NCBI GenBank assembly: GCA_036583965.1
Contig: JAZBQD010000014.1
Span: 45,937,490 to 46,001,489 of the forward strand
DNA length: 64,000 bases
Source of the DNA: Prunella strophiata
Taxonomy: Eukaryota > Chordata > Aves > Passeriformes > Prunellidae
Reading direction: 5' to 3'
Positions 23,501 through 34,352 of the stretch are shown in pieces. The notes beneath the pieces were generated by a model, which did no database searches, was not told the DNA's origin, and saw nothing but the letters and a program-made list of their open reading frames with translations. The position numbers and the translations under genes are program-made. Position 1 is the stretch's first letter. Each line of letters opens with the position of its first letter.

Positions 23501-24240
23501 GAAATGTTGAAAAAAAAGCATTTTGGTTTTGGCTTCTCAGACTTTTTACCCCAAAGAAAATCAGCAAGAGTTAACATTGCTGAGGGAGTTTTGGGGGGAT
23601 CTTGCTTTGGTTTTTTTTTATAATATTGTAATTTGTTTTCAGAGAACGGTACTAAGACCAGAAGAATCATTCCATGTAATCCATTAAACAAGGAGCAGAT
23701 TGTTGTATGATTTCTGGATTACATGGACCATTTCAAAGGTGAATGCCCCTTCTGACTAGGCACCAGCATCCCTTCCTGTTTCAAAATTTATTATTTATGT
23801 CTCTCATTTAGGCAAAGGACAAAACAAAACACAGTCACCATTTCATATCTGACATATTTCAGTATGAAGAGATTTGATAGTAATTACTGCACATGAAAGC
23901 CTCAGTATTGCAATTTGTCTTGACAAAAACATTGCAATAAACAAAAAATTAGTGATTAAGGGACACTACAAAGGTCTGCAACTCCTAATAGTCAATAAAC
24001 TTGTTGGTTTACAGTTGTACAAAGCTAAAATTTAATAGAAAGCAACAAACTAACCTAAAGGATCTGTATTTACACAAATAGATGAATTCAGGAGATTAAT
24101 TAACATTACAATGTGTCAGAGAAAGTAAAGCATCAAGATGTGAAGGGAAAAAAAAATATTTAAAAGGCAAGAAATAATGCTTCTAGAAGAAAACTAATTA
24201 GCAGCTAATTTATCACATTGCAACTACCTAGCATCCTGAG
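20536..24240. other. Intron 1 segment, AT-rich, one A-rich simple repeat
   Basis: An A-rich, low-complexity stretch at about 20880-21010 repeats AAAC, AATAAAA and ATCAAGG units. The stretch 22840-22960 is purine-rich with a 96-codon open frame and no recognisable domain. Nothing else is identified. Confidence 0.55.
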
Positions 24241-24596
24241 GGGGTTTCTGACAAGCTAGAAGGGGAAGCTAAAGCAATCCTGTGCCAGAGATCTGGGGCA
24301 GTATTCTAGGTCAGTGTGCCGGGGGAAGCAGCGCTGCCGAGGGCTGACAGCAGCTCTGCAGCCTCGCAGCTGCCCCTGCGTGTTGCTATGGGCACAAATC
24401 CCACTGAGCCCTCATCCTCTAAACCCCAGAGACTCATCTGCCCAATAGGGCTGCAATCAAAGTGCTGTTTTGGAGGAAAACTTTAGCCATACTGTGAGCA
24501 ATGTGATGAAAAGTTGTGGCTAAGATCCTCCTCTCCATGAGCAGGGAAGCACTTGCTGGCCCCTGTGAATTCCTGCTTTTTGAGCACATGGGGGGC
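24241..24596. other. GC-richer block adjoining the LTR, unidentified
   Basis: About 24300-24420 is clearly more GC-rich than the surrounding intron and contains several CG dinucleotides (for example GTGCCGGGGGAAGCAGCG). On the minus strand it follows the 3' end of the LTR at 24597. No primer-binding-site-like sequence starts there, so it is not the leader of a provirus. It may be host DNA or an older unidentified repeat. Confidence 0.4.
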
Positions 24597-24706
24597 TGTC
24601 GGTGTCTCTCTGTACCTCGAGACGACCCCGGTTAGAAAGTCTCTGTGTTCTGGCCCGAGAATACCGAAAAAGGAGTCAGGAGCTTCTTGTGCAGTTTTCA
24701 AGGTTG

Positions 24707-24712
24707 TTTATT
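24707..24712 (-). terminator. LTR polyadenylation signal AATAAA
   Basis: A canonical AATAAA on the minus strand within the LTR, in the expected place for the R region. It is in the sense direction of DOCK4, so it could in principle truncate DOCK4 pre-mRNA in intron 1. Confidence 0.65.
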
Positions 24713-24805
24713 GTTTCTTATCTAACAGATTTTTCCCCTGACCAGCCGAGGTCCATTCAGCAGGTCAGTTCGGAGTGCACTGCCCACCTCTGGGGCGGTG
24801 TTGAC

Positions 24806-24813
24806 TTTTTATA
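24806..24813 (-). promoter_or_regulatory. LTR TATA box
   Basis: TATAAAAA on the minus strand, about 94-99 bases upstream of the LTR AATAAA signal. It would drive transcription toward DOCK4 exon 2. Activity is not known. Confidence 0.65.
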
Positions 24814-24822
24814 CTAAAAACG

Positions 24823-24840
24823 ACGTGTACAACGTGTACA
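24823..24840 (-). repeat. 9-base tandem repeat upstream of the LTR TATA box
   Basis: ACGTGTACA occurs twice in perfect tandem. On the minus strand it sits about 10-27 bases upstream of the TATA box, the position of U3 enhancer or upstream promoter elements. A regulatory role is inference. Confidence 0.8.
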
Positions 24841-25038
24841 TTATTTACAGTTATTTTCCAATACCTATCACCCATGTTACAGAGTCTAACTCTACTCTAA
24901 ACCAATCCAAAAGTGCCACCATCACCCAGAAGATGGAGGCTGTGAAGAAGGAGAAAGAAGGACAGAACACGCCCAAATTCCTCTATCTTGGCCCCCGAAC
25001 CCTTATTCTAAAAAACCCAAAAAAATTCTACATTTTCA

Positions 25039-25357
25039 CCCTGTGAGAAACTTATTATTACTCTACTTAATTTGTGTGGCTTGTAATTCTTCATATAAAG
25101 TTGGTAATCTTTTCCATGGCTCAGGATCAAAGGCACAGGGGTCTTGGGCTCTGTGCCAAGGTCTCTGAGCTCCCTGCCAGGGGCTCGAGCCATCCAGGAC
25201 AGCCAGAGGGATGTCCTGAGTTCCAACAGGGGACAACTGCCCAGAGGTGGGACCAGGCTTCACTCTGCTGGCCTGAGCCCACAGGATGAACCTCCTGCCC
25301 CCATCCTCAGCAGCCAGCAGGGCCCTTTGGCCTGCTTTAACACTGGTGAGGGGACTT
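25039..25357 (-). mobile_element. Probable 3' internal remnant of the same endogenous retrovirus
   Basis: Directly upstream of U3 on the minus strand lies a 320-base stretch much richer in G and C than the intron around it, then an AT-richer part that ends CTCACAGGG at the LTR edge, a poor purine tract. The block GATGGCTCGAGCCCCTGGCA seems familiar from songbird repeats found beside this LTR family. A 111-codon open frame (25063-25398) overlaps it, but I do not recognise its product. I take it as decayed proviral interior; an unrelated repeat is possible. Confidence 0.5.
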
Positions 25358-26740
25358 GAGCATCTCCTTTCAGAACAGGCAATTAAAACACAAGGCAAAC
25401 CAAGTAGTTCAGAAAGAGCCTAGCTAACTGTGATTTAAAAGGATTTTTTAGGATACAAGGAAGTAATAACAACAACAACAAAAGAAAATGAAACAAAACA
25501 GCAACCCCCCAAACAATCAAACTCCCTCCCCCCCCAAACCTCAGCAACCAACACAACCCTTCCCACAAGATTTGTATTAGTATCTCAGTCCCAAAGGATG
25601 ACAATTCATTTCTTCAATTACCTCCTCCATACCCTTTTCTAAGTATGGGTTAAATAAGTTTGTCACATTACACTGTATTTTAAACTCAAGATGACTGAAC
25701 AAATTATACTGCCATAAATATAACTGTCAAAGTTAGGCAATTCCAAACTGCTTTTTTTTCCAAACTGAAGAAAATTGCAGTTTATCCTAGAGATCAGGAT
25801 AGACGTGCCCAAGTAAATTACAAATATCTACATCCCAGAATAAACATTCCAGCAAAATCTGAAGTAGCAATTACAAAATAATTAAATACTTCATTTTAAA
25901 GGACAAAAGGACATCAACTAGTACCTACAAAGGTATTTATTATGCAACAAGCCTTCAGATAAGACAAGCCCAAAGAAATTATTTTAACATCTAGAAGGCC
26001 CTAGCTCAATATGCATAGCACAGGAATCCAGAGAGATTTAGTTTTGTTTATGAGAATATATAAAAACAGCTAAATTAAAATACATTAAAGAGATTAATTA
26101 TAAGACAGCTTTAAAAGTTCAGGAAGGAAAAGCAGGAATCTGAAGCAAATTCAGAAGTGGCTGCTCATTAACTTCATATTGAGCTCAAAGTGTTTGCTTA
26201 TCCTAAAATTCAGTGTTTGAACAGCTAGTCAAAAATGTGAGTCTCTACAATTAATATTGTTTCATTCATCTGACAGACCTGCAACAAAGCATCATTCTGA
26301 GTTACTACACCTGGAACAAACAAAAGGCATGGTCATATGTCAGTCAAAGCAGCCTTTGTGAGATCCAACTACCAAGTGGCAAATTGATAAAGCATTTAGT
26401 ATTCTTAAATCAGTTTACCAGTATTTTTTCTTATAACTGTTGCTTAGGTAAACATGATGGTTTTGGCAACAGTTTTTCTCCCAGCTGTATTACTTTTGAA
26501 CAAACATTCTGGGAGTTTGCCAAATACTTTAATGTAAGAGACAGAAACATGAGGATACCATAGGCAAAACAAGTTATTTTGCTTCCTAATTTCCAGCTGT
26601 GGCATACTGTTAGTCTCTCAATTTAATATTTATACCCTATCCAGGACCAATCTTCCAAATCTGCAGACCCAAGTGAAATATGGAAAGTGAGCCTCCACAC
26701 TAATAAAGAGAAGTTTGCAAGTTATTTGCTTTTATCTTGT
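25358..26740. other. Intron 1 segment with an A/C-rich stretch
   Basis: Low-complexity A/C-rich DNA occurs at about 25465-25560 (AACAACAACAAC, then C runs). The remainder is AT-rich with no recognised feature. Confidence 0.6.
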
Positions 26741-26985
26741 ATTGGTTTTGATTGGAACAAAGTTATTTTTCTTCATAGCAGCTTGTATGGGGTGGTGTTT
26801 TGGATGAGTGCTGAACACTGTGTGGATAGCATAGGGATGTTTTAGCAATTGCTGAGCAGAACTTACACAGAATCAAGGCCTTGAGGCTGGGAGTGCCCAA
26901 GGACTTGGGAGGGGACACAGCTGGGGCACACTTGACATTGCAGCCACTGCTGCTCACATGTTGCAGAAGTAAAGCTCCTATAAAA
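26741..26985 (+). mobile_element. Partial ERVL-type LTR
   Basis: The segments GCTTGTATGGGGTGGTGTTT, AGCATAGGGATGTTTTAGCA, ATTGCTGAGCAGAACTTACA and TTGGGAGGGGACACAGCTGG match the U3 region of an ERVL LTR family widespread in birds. A block of about 30 bases that normally separates CAAGGCC from GAGGCTGGG appears to be deleted. The downstream TATA, R and U5 parts are missing, so it should be non-functional. It lies antisense to DOCK4; boundaries are approximate. Confidence 0.75.
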
Positions 26986-29217
26986 TGCAACTTTAAATAA
27001 GCCTCTTGTTATTCTTCCTTACTAAAGTGACATAAGTATTCCTGGCAAGTTCCTACTTAAATATCTTACATCCCCTTCAGTTATAGTAAATGAGGCTGCA
27101 GATATTGAGATAACAATCCATTTAATGCTCTCAGGACCAAAAAAATGGGGAATCCCTCACTTAATGACTACCTTATTCTAGAAACACAGAGCTCCCCCAC
27201 TGCATAACAAAGTACCAAGAAATCAAACATGGATATAAATCTGAACTATTTCAATATATTAAGGATTTCAGGTCTTGAAGTCCTCTAGTTTCTCCAAGAA
27301 AATACAGAGATTTGAGATCTGGCAAGGGAACACCATTAAGAGTCACTAACAAGCATCAAAATTGCATGAAATTCAGCAACTATGATGTATCCTATAAACC
27401 ACACAATCCATTCCACATGCTGATCTTGATTATCACAAGACCTACACAAGAATGTAGTACAAACACCTATCAAACACACCCACTGAACATACCTTCAGGA
27501 ATAAAGAAATAAAACTGAGGTAGAAAGCAAGAGTTCAAAAAGTAGAAGATCAGACTGTACAATTATTACAAACAATTAACAAAGAAACAAAAGCAGACAT
27601 TGCCTATTTGGAACACAAAAGTACATGGAAGTACAAAGGGACTTTCTTCACTTCTTAAAATTTATTAAAGGCTTCTGCAAAACAGCAATGAGGATAAGCA
27701 TATTAGCTCAAACCTCAGAACTCACTGCATACACAGCACAATCTGTTACAAAACTAGAAATACAGATCAGCAAATGTTTATCTGCAGCTTAAACATACAA
27801 GTATCAGCTTAGAACAAAAGATTTCTTTTTTAAACAGCTTGACACCTCCTCTCTGATTTTATTAACTATATCTTATGTTGATAAGCAGGGTTGCATGCAT
27901 TTTTTCCACTTACCACTCTAGCTTTCTGATGAAAACTTTTCGCCTGTTCTAGAGTTCAGTACTCTTTATCTCTTAAAAATGTATGGTTCCCCAATTTTAA
28001 TAAGCTATATACTCTCAGAAAGATCTTTATCTGTATTAAATACTGTTACCTGCAAAACAAAGCCTAGAGCTCTCATTCACTTTCTGTAGGTCACATTTAT
28101 CAAGAAAAGTTACATTTATTCCTAGAAATGGCCTTTGCTCAGGATAAAAAGCTTGAAAGTAGCTATTCTTTATGCTGAGAGATTTGTAGGAAAGAAAAAT
28201 ATTGAATAGAAAAAATTATATTAATGTAGCAGATTTGCTCACAATTTACTACATTATGATGAAGATTGCAGGTTACTTACTAAATTTTCCTTTTACAAGA
28301 CCAGTTACAATGATTTCCATAGTGCATTAAATTGTATGAAATCACCTGGGAGCTGATTTGTTTTGAAGAACTTTTAAAATCTTTTTAATTTATCCAATCA
28401 CTTGTTACAAGAAATTCAAGTTATTCCTAGAGATGAATGACATTACATGACCTGGTTTCCTATTTTTTTTTTTTTTTTTTTTAGGATTTCTGGATAATCT
28501 CCAAATTTCATCTTGTCTAAAGCACCATCTACACATCTAGAAAATACTTCTCAGTTCCCAATTAGGTCTTGGCTTATCTATCATTTCATGTTGTCTCAAT
28601 AATAAGACTATAAACAACCATTTTAATTTGCTTTCTGACAAGAAACAGATCCATTTCGCTGATCTACCCTGCTTCAGTCTTAGTTGTGACATTAGAATTC
28701 AACACTACTCTGGCTGAAGGCAAATCACCATGTCAATGGATATCTTTTCCACATTTTTGCCTATCTGTTTTCAAAAGAGCTGAAGAACCCTATTTGCTTC
28801 TGGTAGCATAATCTTTCAAATACACTTTTAACTCATGTTATTCTGTCCTTAAACAGAAAAGAACTACAAAATAACCACAGCATATTCCTTTGCTTTCCAT
28901 TTGTAACTGGCTTTGAGTGTCAAAGAAGCATTGTGGTTTTATCCATAATGTCACCATTAAAGCATTCTTTGCCTTAGTTTCCTTTTCTGGTTACATTTGT
29001 CATCATCTTTACAAACTTATAAAGAGTAGTGCTTTGGGAAATTCAAAGTTTATAGATACATCACATCAGTGACACCAGGAGAGGTAGGAGAGAGGAGGTT
29101 AAAATAGAAGCTAAAGAGGGGAAAGGTTACAAAGGAGAAGAAAGGAGACAGGAAACATGAGATAGATTCCTTCTCCTTTTGAAATTCTAGAATCTTTATA
29201 TCTGGCTTTTGAAAGGA
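26986..29217. other. Intron 1 segment without recognised features
   Basis: AT-rich DNA with a T20 tract at 28463-28482. No gene or repeat family is identified. Confidence 0.6.
28463..28482 (+). repeat. Poly(T) tract, 20 bases
   Basis: An uninterrupted T run followed by AGGATTTC; an A run in the DOCK4 transcript. Confidence 0.9.
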
Positions 29218-29426
29218 TATAAGGAAAAAACTGTCACAATAAGACAGTACAGGAGTGCAAGAGGTTGCTCAGGAAGGTTGTGCAGTCTCCCATACTGTAA
29301 GTTTTCAAGGGTACCAACCAGACAGTGTGCTGAGTAACCTGGGCTCATCTCACAACTGATTCAAGCAGAATCATGAACTAGAAACTTTCTGAGGTCCCTT
29401 CCACCCTGAATATGCTGTGATTTATT
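29218..29426 (+). mobile_element. CR1 LINE 3'-end fragment
   Basis: The order of blocks is that of the CR1 terminus: AGGAAAAAACTGTCACAAT, GAGGTTGCTCAGGAAGGTTG, TTTTCAAGGGTACCAACCAG, a GAGTAACCTG block, then GAGGTCCCTTCCACCCTGAA and ATGCTGTGATT. It is diverged, 5' truncated and antisense to DOCK4. Confidence 0.82.
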
Positions 29427-32400
29427 CTGAGTTCCCAAGCTGAGTTTGTGAATACATTTCTAAAGGATAAAAGAAACCTGAAACAAACAAGCAAGTAAAT
29501 TCTGAAGAACCCTTTTACTGTGATTACAGCCTTCCTGCCTGTTGTCATGTTCAGAAGCAACATGAAGGATAATCTGCTTGATCTTCAAAAAAAGGAAGAA
29601 AAAACTGTTATTCAGTATTCCCACAAAATCCTGTTTCCTTTAAAAGCTATGTTATAGTATATTTTGTACCCAGTTCAGATGAGACTACAGTGAATATAAC
29701 TTGTACTTAAATGAGGACAAACTTGCCTAGATAAAGCCTGAAGCTCTTCTGAGCTCTTCTCAGGCTCTTCAGGCCTGAGCCCTGCTCTCAAAGAGGGAAA
29801 GGGGAATTTCTGATGAACCACTAGAATCAACAGCACTCCCAGGTCTTGCTCATGTACATCTATCCGAGTTGTAAACACTGCTGCTAGTGACAGAATTGAT
29901 ATCCAAAATGACAAAGATGTGACAACAGTCAAACTACTGAAAGCCACTTAGGAAATCTTAAAGATATGTCCAAAGCAACAGACAACACCTTCCCCTCCAT
30001 GTAAAATCAAAATATAAATGGTTTGCAGAGGAAATGAGTTAAAGATGCCATACAAGCTATTTGGATCTGCACTTTACTGCACATACTGCAACAAAATATA
30101 GACATAGGCATACATTACACACCAAATTAGGAAGATGTAAATAGAAATTATAATAATAAATAGTGACAACTACATTTTTAGAAAGTATGGTACATCCTGA
30201 ATTAGCACAAAACAGGCATAAGCACAGTCTTATTGTGGAAAATAGTAGTCCCTAAAAACCAGAGAAGCTGATAAAATCACTGCTGTATTAAAAGTAGAAC
30301 CCTGAATGACAAATTCCAACAAGTAGAGCTAGAACCAGACATCTGGACTTTAGATTTCAGTTTTTCATGACAACTAAACAGAGCCACCTTTCACTTCACT
30401 TTACCATAGTTAAAAGTGTACTAAAATAAAAGTAACAAAAGGAGAGACTGCATCTATTACCTTAAAGGGGAGTATGGGAGAAAATGCATTAAAAGAACAC
30501 CTGTCCCTCAAAAACCATCAACAGAACAAAGTATCAAATATATACAATGCCTGAAAAGCAGAAGGTCCTTCACTTTTGCACTTATAAGCTACATAGAAAT
30601 ATATGCATCATTTTGGTAATGGGCTGAGTCTGGGAAACTGAGACAGTAAGACAACAAACTTATTCACTATGAGACTGATGAAAAATAGGCCCATTAAGTA
30701 ACATGTTGCATTCAAGTCTGACTCCCTCTAAAACAAACAAACCCAAACGTGAAAAACCACTCAAACTCCCAATAATCCCACCACCACCATCACACAATCA
30801 TCAAGTTGTATCGATGAAAGAATGCAAACAAAAATTAACAATGGCAACAAGGTATTTCCCAAAAAGCTGGATATTGAGCAGCTGAACCTGTTTGTATACA
30901 AAGAACTGTACATCTTAAATTCCTACAGTTTTATATAGAGTGGGCTGTTACATTGCCCAGAAGTCAAGCTGGAGGGGGAGGAAAAAAGCAAGTCTTGCTT
31001 TCTCTTCTACCCAAATTACTCCTCAATGAAGAATTTACAGCTTAAGTCTCTATTTTAAGTGAGCGATAGTTAGGAAGAAAAGTTATCTATGGGGTCACTA
31101 GTGAATTCCTCTACCAATGAAAAAATTATATCTTGCAGTACACAAAATTTTATTTTGTTTTATTTTATTTAGATTTATTCAATCTAATTTAGACACCAGT
31201 CAATAACACTTTCCAGGGATGATTGATTGCATATACCCCATTGGAAAAAGTTGAGCTGTTTAATCCAAATATTGTGTATTTAATTTCTAGTCACCAGTGA
31301 CAGGGAAAAATTTCCATCTGTGAGTTTTGTTCTTCGTAGTATCTTCCTGCTTTGCACTGCCAGGCATCTTCCATCAACCTTCACAATCCCTCAGGTGAAA
31401 TTCCCTCATCCCATTTTTTTTTCTCTCACTATGTATATTGAGACAGGGCTGATAAAAGCTGCTCAGCTCATGCACTGCTTTCCACTACAGCAGCTCTGTC
31501 CAATACCGATAATGAATGCAAGGGAAGATTCTAGAGGCAATAATTTCATGGGACTAAGGAGTCTTGGGGAGACTGGTAACACCAGTTACAAGCAATTATG
31601 GGGAGAAAATAGCATGTAAAGCTGGGATAACAAATAGCTCAGGAGCCCTCAGCGACAAGAAAGAAAACCAAACAAAAACTAATGATAAAATAAAGTAGGA
31701 TTTACAAACTTCATAATAAATCCTGAAAAGGCTCATGTAAACAGAGCTCAGATAAATCCTACCCACACCCTCAACTCACAGGCTTTTATTACCTGTGCAT
31801 CAATGCTTCTGTGGCTGTGCTAGGTTTTCACCAGAATGCTCTTCCCCATAAATCAAAAGCATCTGCTGAGCCACAGCTTCAGACCTGAAGCAGACTCTGC
31901 TTTCAACTCAGTTGACAGGGAAGGTGGATCTCAATTCTTAACTTGCATTTTTATTGCTATAATGTCAGTTCTTTCAACTGAGCATTTACTGCAGGCCCAC
32001 ACGCATCAGTGTGTTGTGAGTGGTAGTGTTTATGTCATTTGTGTGCTTGGTGGCACCTCCTAAGCAAATGATTTCAGAGATGACTGCCACCACATAAACT
32101 CCATGCAGTATCTAGTGCTTAGCAGAACTGTAAAAAATAAATCAGCTAATGAAAGCCCAAATTTTCAGCTTGCTCAAAAAAGAGCCCTTGCCCTTGGGAT
32201 CAAGGTGAGGCATGAGAAGAGTAATAGACTTGTCCAATCCCTATCTCACTTTGAAATAATAAACCTAATTTACTAAGCTTAACTTTCAGAACAAACCCAC
32301 ACATTTAAACAAGATAGGCAAATTACCTGGGAATATGCAAATTGATCCATTATAGAATTTGCATAAAATCTGAGGGAGAAAAGCTATGAAACATTTGGCA

Positions 32401-34252
32401 CTTATGCTTTAATCCTCATGCTGTCTCCCCTGGCAGGCTCTCTTCAAGTCATCACAAAACTCAGCATTATTAATGGCCACCCGCCTCAGAGACGTTTCTG
32501 TGGAGAGGGTTTTCATAGCTAACATTAATATCTGTGCAGCAAATCATTTTTATTTCATTTTTCTAGTGCAGTAAGCCCCAATGTACCAATTACAATTGCT
32601 TCACAGAATTGCAAGTCTAACATTCCCAGACATTATCTCATAGAAAATAAATAAAAAAGTAAAGACAAGAGAGTGTGGAGTGGAAAGAGATTACTTAACT
32701 GCAGTTATATATTTCTGTGCACTGTTACAGCATTTAGCTGAATGGAACCTGAATCTTCAGCTGCTAATAGTCCCTAAGTCACTAAGTAAAGAAAGCACTT
32801 CTCTTCCTCTTGGTCCTGTCTGAACAAACACCACAAGCAAAATACATTCCTCATATTTATTTTTGGACTACTTAGTCTACCTGGCCCAAAGTAAAAAGAA
32901 AAGCCATTCTTACTTCTAACTGCATATCCTCATGTGGATGAACTTGATGGAAAAAGTTCTCCTTAGGAAGAAATATAAAGCCTACTAAAAAAATTTCCTG
33001 TCATGGCAAGTCAAAGAAAAATAAATCAGTGCTTCTCTGAACAGAGAGTGCCTTTCCCCATGACATTAAAATCTTAGCAACGCAGACTTCTTCAATGTTT
33101 AGGGGAGTGTGTGTCACTAAGAAATTCTGTTTTCAGCCATTAAATATATGCATATCAAGTAAGCTCTCTGTAATCCCAGGGAGCTTCCCCATGTCAGACA
33201 TGCCTATCACAAAGGCCTGTAATATAGAGAGAGCAATTTAACTGGCCCTGTGCACAATTAAATAAAGTGTTTGGTTATTTCAGTCTCCAGAAAACAGAAA
33301 TGGAATAAACTTCCAAAATACCCAGGAAAACAATAAACAGATAAACTAGTAGAGCACTGCAAATAAATGCATTGATTAATAAGATTTCAACATACTATTT
33401 CTAGTAGATATTAGATTGCTTCCTGCAGTTGAATAATGGTAATCAAAATGAGGATGGGAAATCTAGTATTGAAATTATTTGGCTACCACCTTTATTTCTC
33501 AATATTAAACAAAACTTTGAGACCTCAGGTACTTTTCAGATTTTGTTGGGTCTTGGACACTGCATATACACTTGATTCTGTTTCATGTGAAACTTCCCAG
33601 AGAAGAGGAGACAAATGCAGTCAATAACTCAGTGAGAGAAACGATCTGCATGACTGAACCCTGTCCCACTTTCCAGCTGAAGTAGGTTAGCTCAGCTGTC
33701 AGCAAAACCATTGGGCCCTTTCAGGGAGACTGGCTTGGCACACAAAAGGGTCCTCACCTGTCTTCAGCACTTAAAAGCCAAGACAGAATTCCATAAGTTA
33801 TAGAAATTACTTATATAAAAATAGTACTTTTAATACTATGACTCATATTGCTATCGTTTTATGAGAATACTTGAAAAGCATTTTGAAGCATCCTCCTAAC
33901 CAAGTGTAGTAATATGTAAGGCCAATGCAAAGATTAAGTTGCATAAAATACATTTATTTTTTAATAATTCATTTAAGTAAATGTATTTCAGACACAAAAA
34001 GGAAAATTACTTTAAAATCTGGAGATTTTTTTATATTAACAGCAAGCTTTTACTAGAGTAGAAAGTTGTCAGCTCCTGGAACACTGGTGAAGTGTTACCC
34101 TGCACCAGGTACTGGCAACAACAAGCAGGTACAGCATTAATGAACTGCCTTCCCTCAATCTTCAAATCTCACCATGATTTAAATACAATTTACAATTCTG
34201 CTCACAAAAAAACCCAATCTGAACTAGTACTGATGCTTTTTAAACCCTAAAC
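29427..34252. other. Intron 1 segment, unique, possible conserved noncoding DNA
   Basis: No repeats are recognised. The parts near 32080-32520 and 33100-33270 contain many homeodomain-, POU- and TATA-like words without low-complexity bias. This is the look of conserved noncoding elements, but conservation cannot be judged from one sequence. No gene is supported. Confidence 0.45.
32334..32365. promoter_or_regulatory. Inverted pair of POU octamer motifs
   Basis: The 10-base arms TATGCAAATT (32334-32343) and AATTTGCATA (32356-32365) are perfect reverse complements separated by 12 bases. Each arm contains the octamer ATGCAAAT (32335-32342 and, inverted, 32357-32364), the consensus for OCT/POU factors. 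Whether it is an enhancer element is inference. Confidence 0.5.
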
Positions 34253-34352
34253 CCTGAGCAACATGCCATAGCTGACCCTCCTTTGAGCAGAGCCGACTGG
34301 ACAAGATGATCTGCAGGTGTCTTCCAGCCTTTGCTTTTCTATGATTCTGTGA
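34253..34352 (+). mobile_element. Short CR1 3'-end fragment
   Basis: About 100 bases: a CCTGAGCAACATGCCATAGC block, TTTGAGCAGAGCCGACTGGA, ACAAGATGATCTGCAGGTGT, CTTCCAGCC and the end TTCTATGATTCTGTGATC. This is the last part of a CR1 element, antisense to DOCK4. Confidence 0.85.

Larger units (their letters stand above)
24597..25038 (-). mobile_element. Endogenous retrovirus LTR, ERVK type common in songbirds
   Basis: On the minus strand the element starts TGAAAATGTAGAATTTTTTT and ends GAGAGACACCGACA, with TG and CA termini, 442 bases. I recognise the U3 block GGTTCGGGGGCCAAGAT, the TTGGATTGGTTTAGAGTAGA segment and the U5 block GGGGTCGTCTCGAG from a family abundant in passerine genomes. A TATA box (TATAAAAA) lies at 24806-24813 and an AATAAA signal at 24707-24712, both on the minus strand, the usual spacing for a short R region. 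The element is thus oriented with DOCK4. No matching short target duplication flanks it (GGGGGC at the left, CCCTGT at the right), and what follows on the left is not a primer-binding site. It is therefore either the 3' LTR of a truncated provirus or a solo LTR whose target duplication has been lost. Confidence 0.85.

Noticed and set aside
24580..25366. TTGAGCA direct repeat outside the retroviral block as its target-site duplication
   Set aside because: The heptamer lies at 24580-24586 and about 25358-25364, but the first copy is separated from the LTR terminus by about 10 bases, so it does not abut the element.
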